Below are positions 18,927-27,337 of a DNA stretch of 64,000 bases, piece by piece (the stretch's first letter is position 1; the number at the start of each line of letters is the position of its first letter). The DNA is from Cognataquiflexum rubidum. GTDB taxonomy: Bacteria; Bacteroidota; Bacteroidia; Cytophagales; Cyclobacteriaceae. The DNA is taken from the NCBI RefSeq assembly GCF_022538115.1, contig NZ_JAKZAL010000003.1, positions 1 through 64,000 on the forward strand. The letters run 5' to 3'. The position numbers and the translations under genes are program-made. Under the pieces are notes generated by a model. It did not search any database, was not told the origin of the DNA, and saw only the letters and a list, made by a program, of their open reading frames with translations.

Positions 18927-20093
18927 ATGGAAAATATTATTCAATTCAATGCTCCTGCTACCTCATTGGTAGGTGGAGGAGCGATCAAGAAATTGGCTTT
19001 ACTTGTTAAAGAGTTTGAGGTCAATAACGTGATGATCGTGACTGATACTTATTTTGTAAAGACTGGTCTGATCAACCTTATTGTTTCAGATTTACAGTCA
19101 AATGGAATTAATGCTTCAGTATTTTCCGATGTGAGTCCTGACCCAAGTCTGGAAAACGTATACCATGGCTTGGAAGACTTCATTGCCTCCAAAGCAGAAA
19201 TGATTGTTGCAGTGGGTGGTGGGAGCCCCATTGATGCGGCCAAAGCAATTTCCGTTTTGGTCCATAATCCACCTCCTCTGAATCAATATATGGGATACCA
19301 TAAAATCAAAAATCCCGGAGTTCCTGTAATCGCCGTTCCGACAACTTCTGGCACCGGAAGTGAGGCAACAAAAGTAGCTGTGATTTCCGACAACCAACTG
19401 GGAGTCAAAATGATGATTTTTGACAAACATCTTATGCCGGCTGCTGCTGTTGTGGATTTTAATCTGGCAAAATCAATGCCTCAGGATCTGACTGCATTTG
19501 TTGGCGTTGACACCTTAACCCATGGTATTGAAGCTTTCGTTTCCAAAAAATCTAATGCTTTGTCTGATCCATTGGCAATGTCTTGTATCAACCTTGTAGG
19601 TAAACATCTGGCTACAGCCTGGGAAATCCCGGAAGACAACACCGCTCGTGAAGGTATGTCAATTGCAGCTTATCAAGGTGGACTGGCGTTTACCAACAGC
19701 AGTGTCTGTTTAGTCCATGGGATGAGTAGGCCTTTGGGGGCAATTTTTCATCTTGCACATGGATTTTCAAATGCCATGCTATTGCCGGCAGTGGTGTCAT
19801 TTTCACTGGTGGGTGCCTTAGAAAAGTATGCCATTGTTTCCAGAATACTTGGATTTTCACAGAATTCGGATTCTGATGAAGCGGCAGGAGTTAAGCTTGT
19901 TGACGGGTTGGAAAAATTAAATAAAAAACTGAGAATCCCAACTCTGGGAACATCAGGAAAAATTGAAAAGGTAAAGTTTGAGAAAAATTTAGAGAAAATG
20001 GCATCAGATGCTTTGGCCTCTGGTTCTCCCCAAAACAACCCTATTATCCCGACCATGGATGAAATAATCAGTCTTTACCAAAAGGCTTGGTGA
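18927..20093 (+). CDS. Iron-containing (group III) alcohol dehydrogenase
   Basis: 388 residues from the ATG at 18927, which follows the aldehyde dehydrogenase stop. NAD-binding VGGGSPIDAAKAIS and VPTTSGTGSEAT are followed by metal-binding histidines in GVDTLTHGIEAF, LVHGMSRP and HLAHGFSNA. Family members interconvert alcohols or hydroxyacids and aldehydes (lactaldehyde reductase, 4-hydroxybutyrate dehydrogenase and similar). Pairing with a CoA-acylating semialdehyde dehydrogenase suggests hydroxyacid to semialdehyde to acyl-CoA, for example 3-hydroxypropionate to acetyl-CoA, by inference. Confidence 0.88.
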   Translation: MENIIQFNAPATSLVGGGAIKKLALLVKEFEVNNVMIVTDTYFVKTGLINLIVSDLQSNGINASVFSDVSPDPSLENVYHGLEDFIASKAEMIVAVGGGSPIDAAKAISVLVHNPPPLNQYMGYHKIKNPGVPVIAVPTTSGTGSEATKVAVISDNQLGVKMMIFDKHLMPAAAVVDFNLAKSMPQDLTAFVGVDTLTHGIEAFVSKKSNALSDPLAMSCINLVGKHLATAWEIPEDNTAREGMSIAAYQGGLAFTNSSVCLVHGMSRPLGAIFHLAHGFSNAMLLPAVVSFSLVGALEKYAIVSRILGFSQNSDSDEAAGVKLVDGLEKLNKKLRIPTLGTSGKIEKVKFEKNLEKMASDALASGSPQNNPIIPTMDEIISLYQKAW

Positions 20094-20143
20094 TGCATTA
20101 AGTTTTTTCACCTTTACACAAAGAATTTGCATTTCTCCAAAAC

Positions 20144-20188
20144 AGGGGATACTCCTGAAAGTTTCGTAATCTTCCAAGTGTATCCCCT
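20144..20188. promoter_or_regulatory. Inverted repeat after the first operon
   Basis: AGGGGATAC (20144-20152) and GTATCCCCT (20180-20188) form a perfect 9-bp stem with a 27-nt loop. No T-run follows, so it may be a weak terminator or an RNA or protein recognition structure. Confidence 0.4.
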
Positions 20189-20308
20189 AATCATACAAAA
20201 TCCGAACCAAGTTAAGACCCTCTTATGATAAGGGTAATGTGCTCTTATCCCATTAAGTGATTTCCCTTGTACATGGGTGATATCTCAGGATATCTGGGTT
20301 ATGGTAAA

Positions 20309-20323
20309 CCAAATCAGATTTGG
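20309..20323. promoter_or_regulatory. Palindrome upstream of the sigma gene (operator candidate)
   Basis: CCAAATCAGATTTGG is symmetric around one central base and lies 120 bp before the sigma factor start. Its size fits a dimeric repressor site; no regulator gene in the window can be assigned to it. Confidence 0.35.
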
Positions 20324-20370
20324 ATTATTTTTTAAGTTATATCTTAAATATTCAGCAATTTGAAAAAAAA

Positions 20371-20417
20371 TAAAATATTATGGGGTCATTTTTTCAAAGT
20401 ACCTACTCTTAATAACA
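20371..20417 (+). promoter_or_regulatory. Upstream element of the FecI-type sigma gene
   Basis: TAAAATATTATGGGGTCATT then AAAGTACCTACTCTTAATA, ending about 25 bp before the sigma start. It matches 8591-8637 position by position. A role as promoter of the sigma operon is inferred. Confidence 0.5.
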
Positions 20418-20442
20418 GAAGCCGAGTAAACCCAATACACCA

Positions 20443-21078
20443 ATGATCAATAACCCAAAACCACCTCAACTAGAAAGTAAAATGGTCAATCTTCTTGGTC
20501 ATTCGGAGTCCATTAAATTTTATGAAAGTAAATCCGATCTGGAAATCTGGAGGGCTTTTGATAAAGGTGATGAATTCGCTTTCAATTACCTGTACAGAAC
20601 TTATGTGGTGAGGATGTTTAAGTATGGTTGCCAAATCTGCAGGGACGAGTCACTTATCCAGGATTGTATCCAAAACATATTTATCGACCTAAGAAGAAAA
20701 AGAGGAGGGTTAAATGAAGTACTGAGCATCAAATCTTACCTTTTTAAAATCCTTTATAGGGAGATTATCAGGAAATTAAACAGTTCTAAATCTACAATTC
20801 ATCATGGAAATGATATCATTGAAAACTCATTTTCAATAGAATTCTCCCATGAAATGAAATTGATTCATGAGGAAAATATGGAAGAAAAGAGGGAATTGCT
20901 CAGGTCTGCCCTAGAAAAGCTGACCCCAAAGCAAAGACAGGCAATTTTGTTATTGTATGAGGAAGGAATGTCTTATAAAGAGATATCTGTTGCTATGGAA
21001 TTCAGTGAGGTTAAATCTGCAAGAAAAATAGTTTATCGGGCATTGTCATCTTTAAAAGAAATCCTTGTCCGGAAATAA
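20443..21078 (+). CDS. ECF RNA polymerase sigma factor (FecI-like)
   Basis: 211 residues. Sigma region 2 spans about 40-110 (FNYLYRTYVVRMFKYG, LIQDCIQNIFIDLRR, SIKSYLFKILYREIIRKL) and region 4 about 145-205 (ALEKLTPKQRQAILLLYEEGMSYKEISVAM). It is followed by a FecR-type anti-sigma gene and a SusC with an STN domain, the trio of cell-surface signalling systems. It should switch on the SusCD and downstream catabolic genes when the SusC transporter meets its substrate. Confidence 0.92.
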   Translation: MINNPKPPQLESKMVNLLGHSESIKFYESKSDLEIWRAFDKGDEFAFNYLYRTYVVRMFKYGCQICRDESLIQDCIQNIFIDLRRKRGGLNEVLSIKSYLFKILYREIIRKLNSSKSTIHHGNDIIENSFSIEFSHEMKLIHEENMEEKRELLRSALEKLTPKQRQAILLLYEEGMSYKEISVAMEFSEVKSARKIVYRALSSLKEILVRK

Positions 21079-21110
21079 TTAAAAAAAGGAAATACTTGAT
21101 TTCAGTTTAT

Positions 21111-22145
21111 ATGAAATATAAAGACTACGATATTGAAAATTTTATTTCGGACGAGTTTTTTGTTCAGTGGGTCAAAAACCCATCTGAAAACAACAGACAC
21201 TTTTGGGAAAAATGGTTAGAACAACATCCCGATAAAAGGTTTGTGGTTTATGAGGCGGCAAATTTCATCAGGTCAATCAATTACAATATTAATCCTGACC
21301 TTCCTGATAAAGTTTATGTAGACATGTATGAAAATATTCTCAAGTTTGACGAAGCCAAGCCGGTAAATAAAGCGGGAAGAAATTCCGGTGGTTTTTTTTA
21401 TTTATTCCCTGTTAAAAGTATAGCTGCTTCAATTTTGCTGATGTTCTGCTTATGGATCCAGTACGAGGCGATCAACTTTCGAACCGAAAATGAAGAGGAA
21501 ATTCAAATTGCAATAATTTCAAAATCCAATCCAGTTGGCCAAAAGTCAATCATTGACCTGCCTGACGGCTCCAGAGTGCATCTAAATTCTGAAAGTGAAA
21601 TCGAATTCCCTGCTTCGTTTTCCGAAGATAAAAGGTGGGTGACATTAAAGGGGGAGGCATTTTTTGAAATACAAAAAGAGTCCAGGCCTTTTTATGTAGA
21701 ATCCGGCCTTACCAGCATCCATGTCATGGGTACAACATTCAACGTCAACCAATCCGAAAACGGTTCACTATACGTCGCTCTTGTAACGGGAAAAGTTAGG
21801 GTGAATTCAAAAGAGGGTGAAGAGGTGGACCTCGAACCTAAGGAAATGCTGGTAATTGAGCAAAGCGGAACTTATTATAAAACAGGATTTGATCCTCTGG
21901 ACATTATTGCCTGGAAAGATAAGACACTGGTGTTTAAAAGCGCTTCACTACGTGAGATAAAATCAAAACTGGAAAAATGGTATGGGGTTCAGGTTGAATT
22001 CAAAGGAGTATTTGACAATAACTGGACTTATTCAGGGATATACGAAGATGAAATGTTGGAAAATGTACTGAGAGGAATCTGTTTGACCTCCGGTATGAAG
22101 TTTTCCATAGAAAATAAAAAAATAACCATTACAAACCCAAAATAA
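21111..22145 (+). CDS. FecR-family anti-sigma factor
   Basis: 344 residues from the ATG at 21111; a TTG at 21096 is a less likely start. It has a cytoplasmic N-terminal part that would hold the sigma factor, one membrane segment (about 100-118, IAASILLMFCLWIQY), then the FecR domain: IIDLPDGSRVHLNSESEIEFP, WVTLKGEAFFEIQKE, RPFYVESGLTSIHVMGTTFNV, and LVTGKVRV. The C-terminal part (LVFKSASLREIKSKLEKWYGVQVEF) is the STN-like segment of Bacteroidetes FecR proteins. It relays the state of the outer-membrane receptor to the sigma factor. Confidence 0.92.
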   Translation: MKYKDYDIENFISDEFFVQWVKNPSENNRHFWEKWLEQHPDKRFVVYEAANFIRSINYNINPDLPDKVYVDMYENILKFDEAKPVNKAGRNSGGFFYLFPVKSIAASILLMFCLWIQYEAINFRTENEEEIQIAIISKSNPVGQKSIIDLPDGSRVHLNSESEIEFPASFSEDKRWVTLKGEAFFEIQKESRPFYVESGLTSIHVMGTTFNVNQSENGSLYVALVTGKVRVNSKEGEEVDLEPKEMLVIEQSGTYYKTGFDPLDIIAWKDKTLVFKSASLREIKSKLEKWYGVQVEFKGVFDNNWTYSGIYEDEMLENVLRGICLTSGMKFSIENKKITITNPK

Positions 22146-22183
22146 TATGAAAAAGATAAACCCTGAAACCGGATAAAAAAAAA

Positions 22184-22218
22184 GGCAGAACCTGTTCAAA
22201 GTAAGAACAAGGACTGCC
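22184..22218 (+). promoter_or_regulatory. Leader hairpin upstream of susC
   Basis: GGCAG (22184-22188) pairs with CTGCC (22214-22218); inside it CCTGTTC (22191-22197) pairs with GAACAAGG (22205-22212) around a 7-nt loop. A second stem GCCTCT/AGAGGC lies at about 22226-22255. No T-run follows. The 148-bp gap between fecR and susC may hold an RNA control element, or the stem may process the transcript. Confidence 0.5.
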
Positions 22219-22293
22219 CCTTAATGCCTCTTTCATTTTAGCGGATGCAGAGGCTTATGTTCAAGTAGTTCTCACTTAAACTTATTCAAAATT

Positions 22294-25200
22294 ATGAAAA
22301 ATAATGTACTGAGACAACTGATTATGGTGTCAAAAAAAATATTATACGTATTCATCATCCAACTATTCTCATGCACTTTCTTATTGGCTAACAACAGTAA
22401 AGCACAGCGCAATTCAATTGACGAAGTCATTGTTTCTTTTAATATAAAAGAAAAACCGCTTCATCAGTTTTTTAAACAAGTAGAATCTAAAACAGAGTAT
22501 AAATTCACTTATACGGATAACTTGATTGATTTGAATCAACAGGTATCTGTGGTAGGATTAAACCAAACCTTGTATGATGTCTTGGTTTCCATAAGCAATC
22601 AGACAAAATTGAATTTTGTTCAAGTGAATGAAAATATTCATGTGAAGGCACAAAAGCCTAATCTCCAAGAGAATTCAGTGCAGATTGAAGTCCTTGCTGA
22701 TATTATTGTCAAAGGTACTGTTGTGGATGAACAAAACCGACCCATACCAGGAGTAACTATTTTAGTCAAAGGCACTACAATTGGTACTACCACTGATTTG
22801 GACGGGGTATATTCTTTGCAGGCCCCAGAAAATGCTGTATTGATTTTCTCTTTCATTGGGTTTACAAGCCAGGAGGTAAATGTTGGCAATAGGTCAGTCA
22901 TTGACCTTGTTTTAATGGAGGATATTTCATCTCTAGGTGAAGTTGTAGTGGTAGGATATGGTACCGTAGATAGAAAGGACTTAACAGGTTCAATTGCCTC
23001 TGTAAGTGGAAGCCAGCTCACAGAAATGAATGGCAGTGCTACAAGAGTGGACGCTGCACTTCAAGGTAAAGTTGCTGGAGTTGACGTTAGGTTAAGAGAT
23101 GGTGAGCCAGGAAGCGCACCTCAGATTACAATCAGAGGTCTTGGTAGTATCGGTGCAGGTTCTAATCCATTATATGTGGTGGATGGCTTCCCTACCGAGG
23201 ACATAGGTACCTTAAACATGAATGATGTAGAAAGTATAGACATTTTGAAAGATGCTGCTGCAACTTCGATTTATGGGTCTAGGGGTGCAAATGGAGTTGT
23301 GATTGTTACTACTAAGCGGGGAAAAGAAGGAAAGACCAACATAATTTTTGATGCATACTATGGTTTGCAGTCCCCAATGATGCAAAGGGAAATGATGAAT
23401 GCTAAACAAAGTGCCCAGTATTTTTTTGATGGGATGAAAAATAGAAACATGGATGAGGGACGTGATGTTACCGGTAATCCATTAACCTGGGGAAGACCGG
23501 TTGGTCAGGAAGTTATGGACGTCTTAGAAGGTAGAAATACCTATGATGTAAATCCTTTAGATTATGTTCTGAGAAATCCTGCCCCTCAATCTCAGTATTC
23601 ACTGTCTTCAACCGGGGGTACAGATAAAATCCAGTTTGCAATCAGTGGAGAATACCTTGCACAGGATGGGTTGATAATCGAAAACGATATGGAAAGGATT
23701 TCCTTTAGGGCAAATATCGATGCCAAGCTTTCAAATAGGTTAAAAGTAATTTTCAATCTTAACCCTTCCTTTGTACATAGGAATAGGGTTCAAGCTTCAG
23801 GCCATGCCTCTGAACCGAATCACTTAAGTATAATCGGGGTAGCCACGACTATGCACAATTACTTTCCACTTTTTGATGAAAATGGAGACTATGAAAAATT
23901 CGAAGGATATAGTTCATTGGCCAATTTGGCAAATCCAGTTGCAATAGCACGTGAAATTCAGCAAACAGAAAAACAAGGTAGGATTTTAGGAAATTTGAAT
24001 TTGATATATGATATAACCAATGACTTGAAATTCAATGTTTTATTAGGTGGGAATCTAAAGAACCAGAGAGATAGTTATTTCCGTCCTGACCTGCCTGTAT
24101 TTTTTGGAACATCCGTTTTTGGCAGTGATGGGACAACATGGTCGGAAACTTGGGTTTCTGAATATATCTTAAGTTATGATAAAAAATTTGACAAACATTC
24201 AATTTCTGCGGTAGGAGGTTTTACTGCCCAGAAGGATAGGGTTGAAGTTAACTATTTAGAAAGTAATTTATATCCTAATAATCTGGTTCAAACATTAAAT
24301 GCAACCAGTCAAATTACAAATGGATATTCTGAAATCTACGAATGGGCTTTATTATCTTACTTAGCTAGGGCAAGCTATAATTTTGACAGCAAGTATTATA
24401 TCTCTGCATCTATCAGGACCGATGGTTCATCCAGGTTTGGATCAAATAACAAATGGGGAGTTTTCCCATCAATCGGAGCAACTTGGAGGGTTTCGGATGA
24501 GGACTTTATGAAGGATATAAAATTTCTTACTGACTTCAAATTCAGGGCTAGTTATGGAGAAACCGGAAACAACAATATTGGTAATTATGCCCATTTACCT
24601 ACTGTAACGTATCAAAATTACCCTACAGGTCAAGGTTTTGCCCCTGAATCGTTGGCTAATCCAAACCTGAGATGGGAAAAACAAAGGCAGGCAAATTTTG
24701 CAATGGATGCTTTAATAATCAATGGTAGGATTGGTTTCACAGTAGAATATATGAGATCAGTAAGCTCAGATTTGTTGCTAAATGTACCTGTTCCCCAGAT
24801 CACTGGATTCAGTAATATGCTTCAAAATATAGGAGAGGTAGAAAATAAGGGTTGGGAGTTTGTATTGAATACAGTAAATACAAACGGTAAGTTTAAATGG
24901 ACTACTGACTTCAATCTTTCAATGTATAAAAATAAAGTATTGCAATTAGGCCCTGAGAATGCACCAATTATCAGTGGTGCACACATTACCCAGGTAGGCC
25001 AACCTATTGGGATGTTTTTTGGGTATTTGTTCGATGGGATTTTTATGAACCAGGAAGAAATTAATCAAGGACCCTTATGGAATCCCGGAGGAAACGCCCA
25101 ATCTCGACCCGGAGATATTAGATATATAGATGTAAGCGGTCCTGAAGGTAAGCCAGATGGAAGAATTGATACCAATGATAAAACCGTTATGGGTTCACCT

Positions 25201-25716
25201 TATTCAGATTTTTTCTACGGCATGCAAAACCGGTTCAGTTATGGAAACTTTTCTCTGACAGTCAGTTTGACAGGTTCACAGGGTAACCAAATATTGGCTG
25301 AAGCTTACCGTTCGAATGCCAATACCAGGGGAAGGATGAAACAGGTTATTAGAAACTGGAATTATTGGCAATCTGAAGAAAACCCTGGCGATGGGGTTAC
25401 TCCGCGACCAAATGACGGCCCCAAAGGTGGGAATCGTGAGCAATGGAGCCAGTTTCATCTAATGGATGGGTCCTATTTGAGGATCAACAATATCAATTTT
25501 GCTTACCAAATTCCAAATACTGTAGTTCAAAGGTATGGGCTTGGTGGTGTCAGGTTGTATTATACAGCATTCAATCCGTTTATTTTCGCAAGTAAAGACT
25601 ATAATGGATTCAATCCTGATGTAAACAATAGTGGTACAGCCTTAACGCCGGGCGTTGATATAAATGATTACCCAATACCAAAAAGTCATATACTTGGAAT
25701 TAATATTTCATTTTGA
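22294..25716 (+). CDS. SusC/RagA-type TonB-dependent transporter with STN domain
   Basis: 1140 residues. The signal peptide ends near NSKAQ (about residue 39). An STN domain (about 45-110, VSFNIKEKPLHQFFKQVE) is followed by a carboxypeptidase-regulatory-like beta domain (about 138-210, GTVVDEQNRPIPGVTILVKGT), a TonB plug (about 215-345, with DILKDAAATSIYGSRGANGV) and a long beta barrel ending in the aromatic HILGINISF. SusC proteins import oligosaccharides or other large ligands with the SusD lid, energised by TonB-ExbBD. The STN domain marks it as a signalling receptor for the FecR/sigma pair directly upstream. Confidence 0.95.
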   Translation: MKNNVLRQLIMVSKKILYVFIIQLFSCTFLLANNSKAQRNSIDEVIVSFNIKEKPLHQFFKQVESKTEYKFTYTDNLIDLNQQVSVVGLNQTLYDVLVSISNQTKLNFVQVNENIHVKAQKPNLQENSVQIEVLADIIVKGTVVDEQNRPIPGVTILVKGTTIGTTTDLDGVYSLQAPENAVLIFSFIGFTSQEVNVGNRSVIDLVLMEDISSLGEVVVVGYGTVDRKDLTGSIASVSGSQLTEMNGSATRVDAALQGKVAGVDVRLRDGEPGSAPQITIRGLGSIGAGSNPLYVVDGFPTEDIGTLNMNDVESIDILKDAAATSIYGSRGANGVVIVTTKRGKEGKTNIIFDAYYGLQSPMMQREMMNAKQSAQYFFDGMKNRNMDEGRDVTGNPLTWGRPVGQEVMDVLEGRNTYDVNPLDYVLRNPAPQSQYSLSSTGGTDKIQFAISGEYLAQDGLIIENDMERISFRANIDAKLSNRLKVIFNLNPSFVHRNRVQASGHASEPNHLSIIGVATTMHNYFPLFDENGDYEKFEGYSSLANLANPVAIAREIQQTEKQGRILGNLNLIYDITNDLKFNVLLGGNLKNQRDSYFRPDLPVFFGTSVFGSDGTTWSETWVSEYILSYDKKFDKHSISAVGGFTAQKDRVEVNYLESNLYPNNLVQTLNATSQITNGYSEIYEWALLSYLARASYNFDSKYYISASIRTDGSSRFGSNNKWGVFPSIGATWRVSDEDFMKDIKFLTDFKFRASYGETGNNNIGNYAHLPTVTYQNYPTGQGFAPESLANPNLRWEKQRQANFAMDALIINGRIGFTVEYMRSVSSDLLLNVPVPQITGFSNMLQNIGEVENKGWEFVLNTVNTNGKFKWTTDFNLSMYKNKVLQLGPENAPIISGAHITQVGQPIGMFFGYLFDGIFMNQEEINQGPLWNPGGNAQSRPGDIRYIDVSGPEGKPDGRIDTNDKTVMGSPYSDFFYGMQNRFSYGNFSLTVSLTGSQGNQILAEAYRSNANTRGRMKQVIRNWNYWQSEENPGDGVTPRPNDGPKGGNREQWSQFHLMDGSYLRINNINFAYQIPNTVVQRYGLGGVRLYYTAFNPFIFASKDYNGFNPDVNNSGTALTPGVDINDYPIPKSHILGINISF

Positions 25717-25747
25717 TAAACCATTATAAATTAAAACTAATTCGATC

Positions 25748-27184
25748 ATGGAAAATATTAAGCTAGATATAAAAATATTGGTAATGTCTTCGGTTTTGGT
25801 AATAGCTTCTATTACTTCTTGCAGTGAAGACTTCATTGATTTAACCCCCCCCTCTTCGGTTACTGTTGATCTCCTTTACAAAACTGAGGCGGATTTTCAA
25901 CAGGCGTTAATTGGAGTATACACAGGATTAAGAGGACATTATGCGGGATATTGGGAAGTAGGGGATTTGAGGGCAGATGATGTTTGGCAGGAAGCAACCA
26001 ATCAGACAGCAAGGGTTTTGACAGATAATTTCCAAGGACATACTGCCGCCAATAACCTCTGGTCTAACGGATTTATCATGTTCAATAGGGCAAATTTGCT
26101 ATTAGAAAAAATTCAGCTAGTGGATATCCCTAATAAGGAAATATATATTGCCGAGACAAAATTTCTCAGAGCATTGGGTTACTTCAACTTAATTAGAGTT
26201 TTTGGACCTGTTCCTTTTATCATAGGTTCTCTTAGCCCGGAAGATGCATACAAAACCGGAAGGGCTGAAGTGGACAGAATTTACAATGAATTGATCATAC
26301 CTGATTTGATTGAAGGTGCCAATACGCTTCCAACTCAATATTCCGGGTCTGATATAGGCAGGGCGACTCAAGGGGCCGCAAAAGCGCTTTTGGGAAAGGT
26401 ATATTTGACAAGAAAAAATTATGTTGAAGCTGAAAAGATCCTTAGGGAAGTTACTACAATGGGTTATGAATTATTGGATGATTACAACAGTGTATTTGAT
26501 CATACCAACAAACACCATAAAGAGTATATTTTCGATATAGAATATACATCAGCTCCCAACGCAGCAGGGAACACTATGACTAGTATTTGTTCTGCGAATT
26601 GGCCCGTAGTAAGGTCCTTATATGGGATGGTAGGAACACTGCACGATAGCTGTACGCCAAGAATTTCTTTCAGAAATTTATTTGAAGCGGGTGACAAGAG
26701 AAGAGATATTTCTGCTGCATTGGGAGTAACAACGGGGGATGGAGTATTCCAACCACTCCCCCCTAGATGGTCAGCAATTACTGGTAAGTACTTATCCGAT
26801 GTGCCAAGTGCAGACAATGGAAATGCTAATTTCCCTGTCATCAGGTATGCCGATGTTTTGTTAATGCTATCAGAAGCACTCAATGAAAATGGAAAAACCG
26901 GTGAAGCCCTTGAATTTTTAAATCAGGTAAGAGCTAGGGCTGGAGTTGCAGCTTTTTCTGGACTTTCCCAAACAGAAACCCGCAATTCAATTGAGTTGGA
27001 AAGAAGATTGGAATTGAACATGGAAGGACATAGATGGTTTGACCTGATAAGGTGGGGTAAGGCCTTGCAGGTTTTAACACCACTCGGAATGGAACCTCAT
27101 ATGATTCTTTGGCCACTGCCCCAAAACGAAGTTATCTTAATTAATGACCCTTCAGTTTTACCACAAAACCCTGGGTATGATTGA
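25748..27184 (+). CDS. SusD/RagB-type outer-membrane ligand-binding lipoprotein
   Basis: 478 residues. A lipoprotein signal ends at ASITSCSEDF (lipobox cysteine about residue 26). SusD features: LYKTEADFQQALIGVYTGLRGHY, FLRALGYFNLIRVFGPVPFI, GAAKALLGKVYLTRKNYVEAEKIL, and the C-terminal RVRARAG-like repeat region with RRLELNMEGHRWFDLIRWGKA. It forms the lid over the SusC channel encoded 31 bp upstream. Ligand specificity cannot be read from sequence. Confidence 0.94.
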   Translation: MENIKLDIKILVMSSVLVIASITSCSEDFIDLTPPSSVTVDLLYKTEADFQQALIGVYTGLRGHYAGYWEVGDLRADDVWQEATNQTARVLTDNFQGHTAANNLWSNGFIMFNRANLLLEKIQLVDIPNKEIYIAETKFLRALGYFNLIRVFGPVPFIIGSLSPEDAYKTGRAEVDRIYNELIIPDLIEGANTLPTQYSGSDIGRATQGAAKALLGKVYLTRKNYVEAEKILREVTTMGYELLDDYNSVFDHTNKHHKEYIFDIEYTSAPNAAGNTMTSICSANWPVVRSLYGMVGTLHDSCTPRISFRNLFEAGDKRRDISAALGVTTGDGVFQPLPPRWSAITGKYLSDVPSADNGNANFPVIRYADVLLMLSEALNENGKTGEALEFLNQVRARAGVAAFSGLSQTETRNSIELERRLELNMEGHRWFDLIRWGKALQVLTPLGMEPHMILWPLPQNEVILINDPSVLPQNPGYD

Positions 27185-27201
27185 TAATTAAAATTTAAAT
27201 T

Positions 27202-27253
27202 TTCCGGCTATGCATTCGGTATTTTGTATTCCTTCGATATAGCATGGCCGGAA
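27202..27253 (+). terminator. Hairpin after susD (partial terminator candidate)
   Basis: TTCCGGCTATGC (27202-27213) pairs with GCATGGCCGGAA (27242-27253): 12 bp with one G-T pair, followed by TCTTTTAAAT. The T-run is short, so it may only reduce read-through or protect the susCD message. Confidence 0.45.
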
Positions 27254-27337
27254 TCTTTTAAATCTGGACTCACCTTTATTTCAATTCTCACAATTATCCG
27301 GCTATTGTAACATGTCCGGTGTTTCAGATATGATATT

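Larger units (their letters stand above)
20094..20442. other. Intergenic region between the two catabolic operons
   Basis: No gene is seen in 349 bp. It holds the 9-bp inverted repeat at 20144-20188, a GATATC-tcag-GATATC pair near 20278-20293, a 15-base palindrome CCAAATCAGATTTGG at 20309-20323 and the shared element at 20371-20417. This density of palindromes suits a control region for the sigma gene. Confidence 0.6.
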
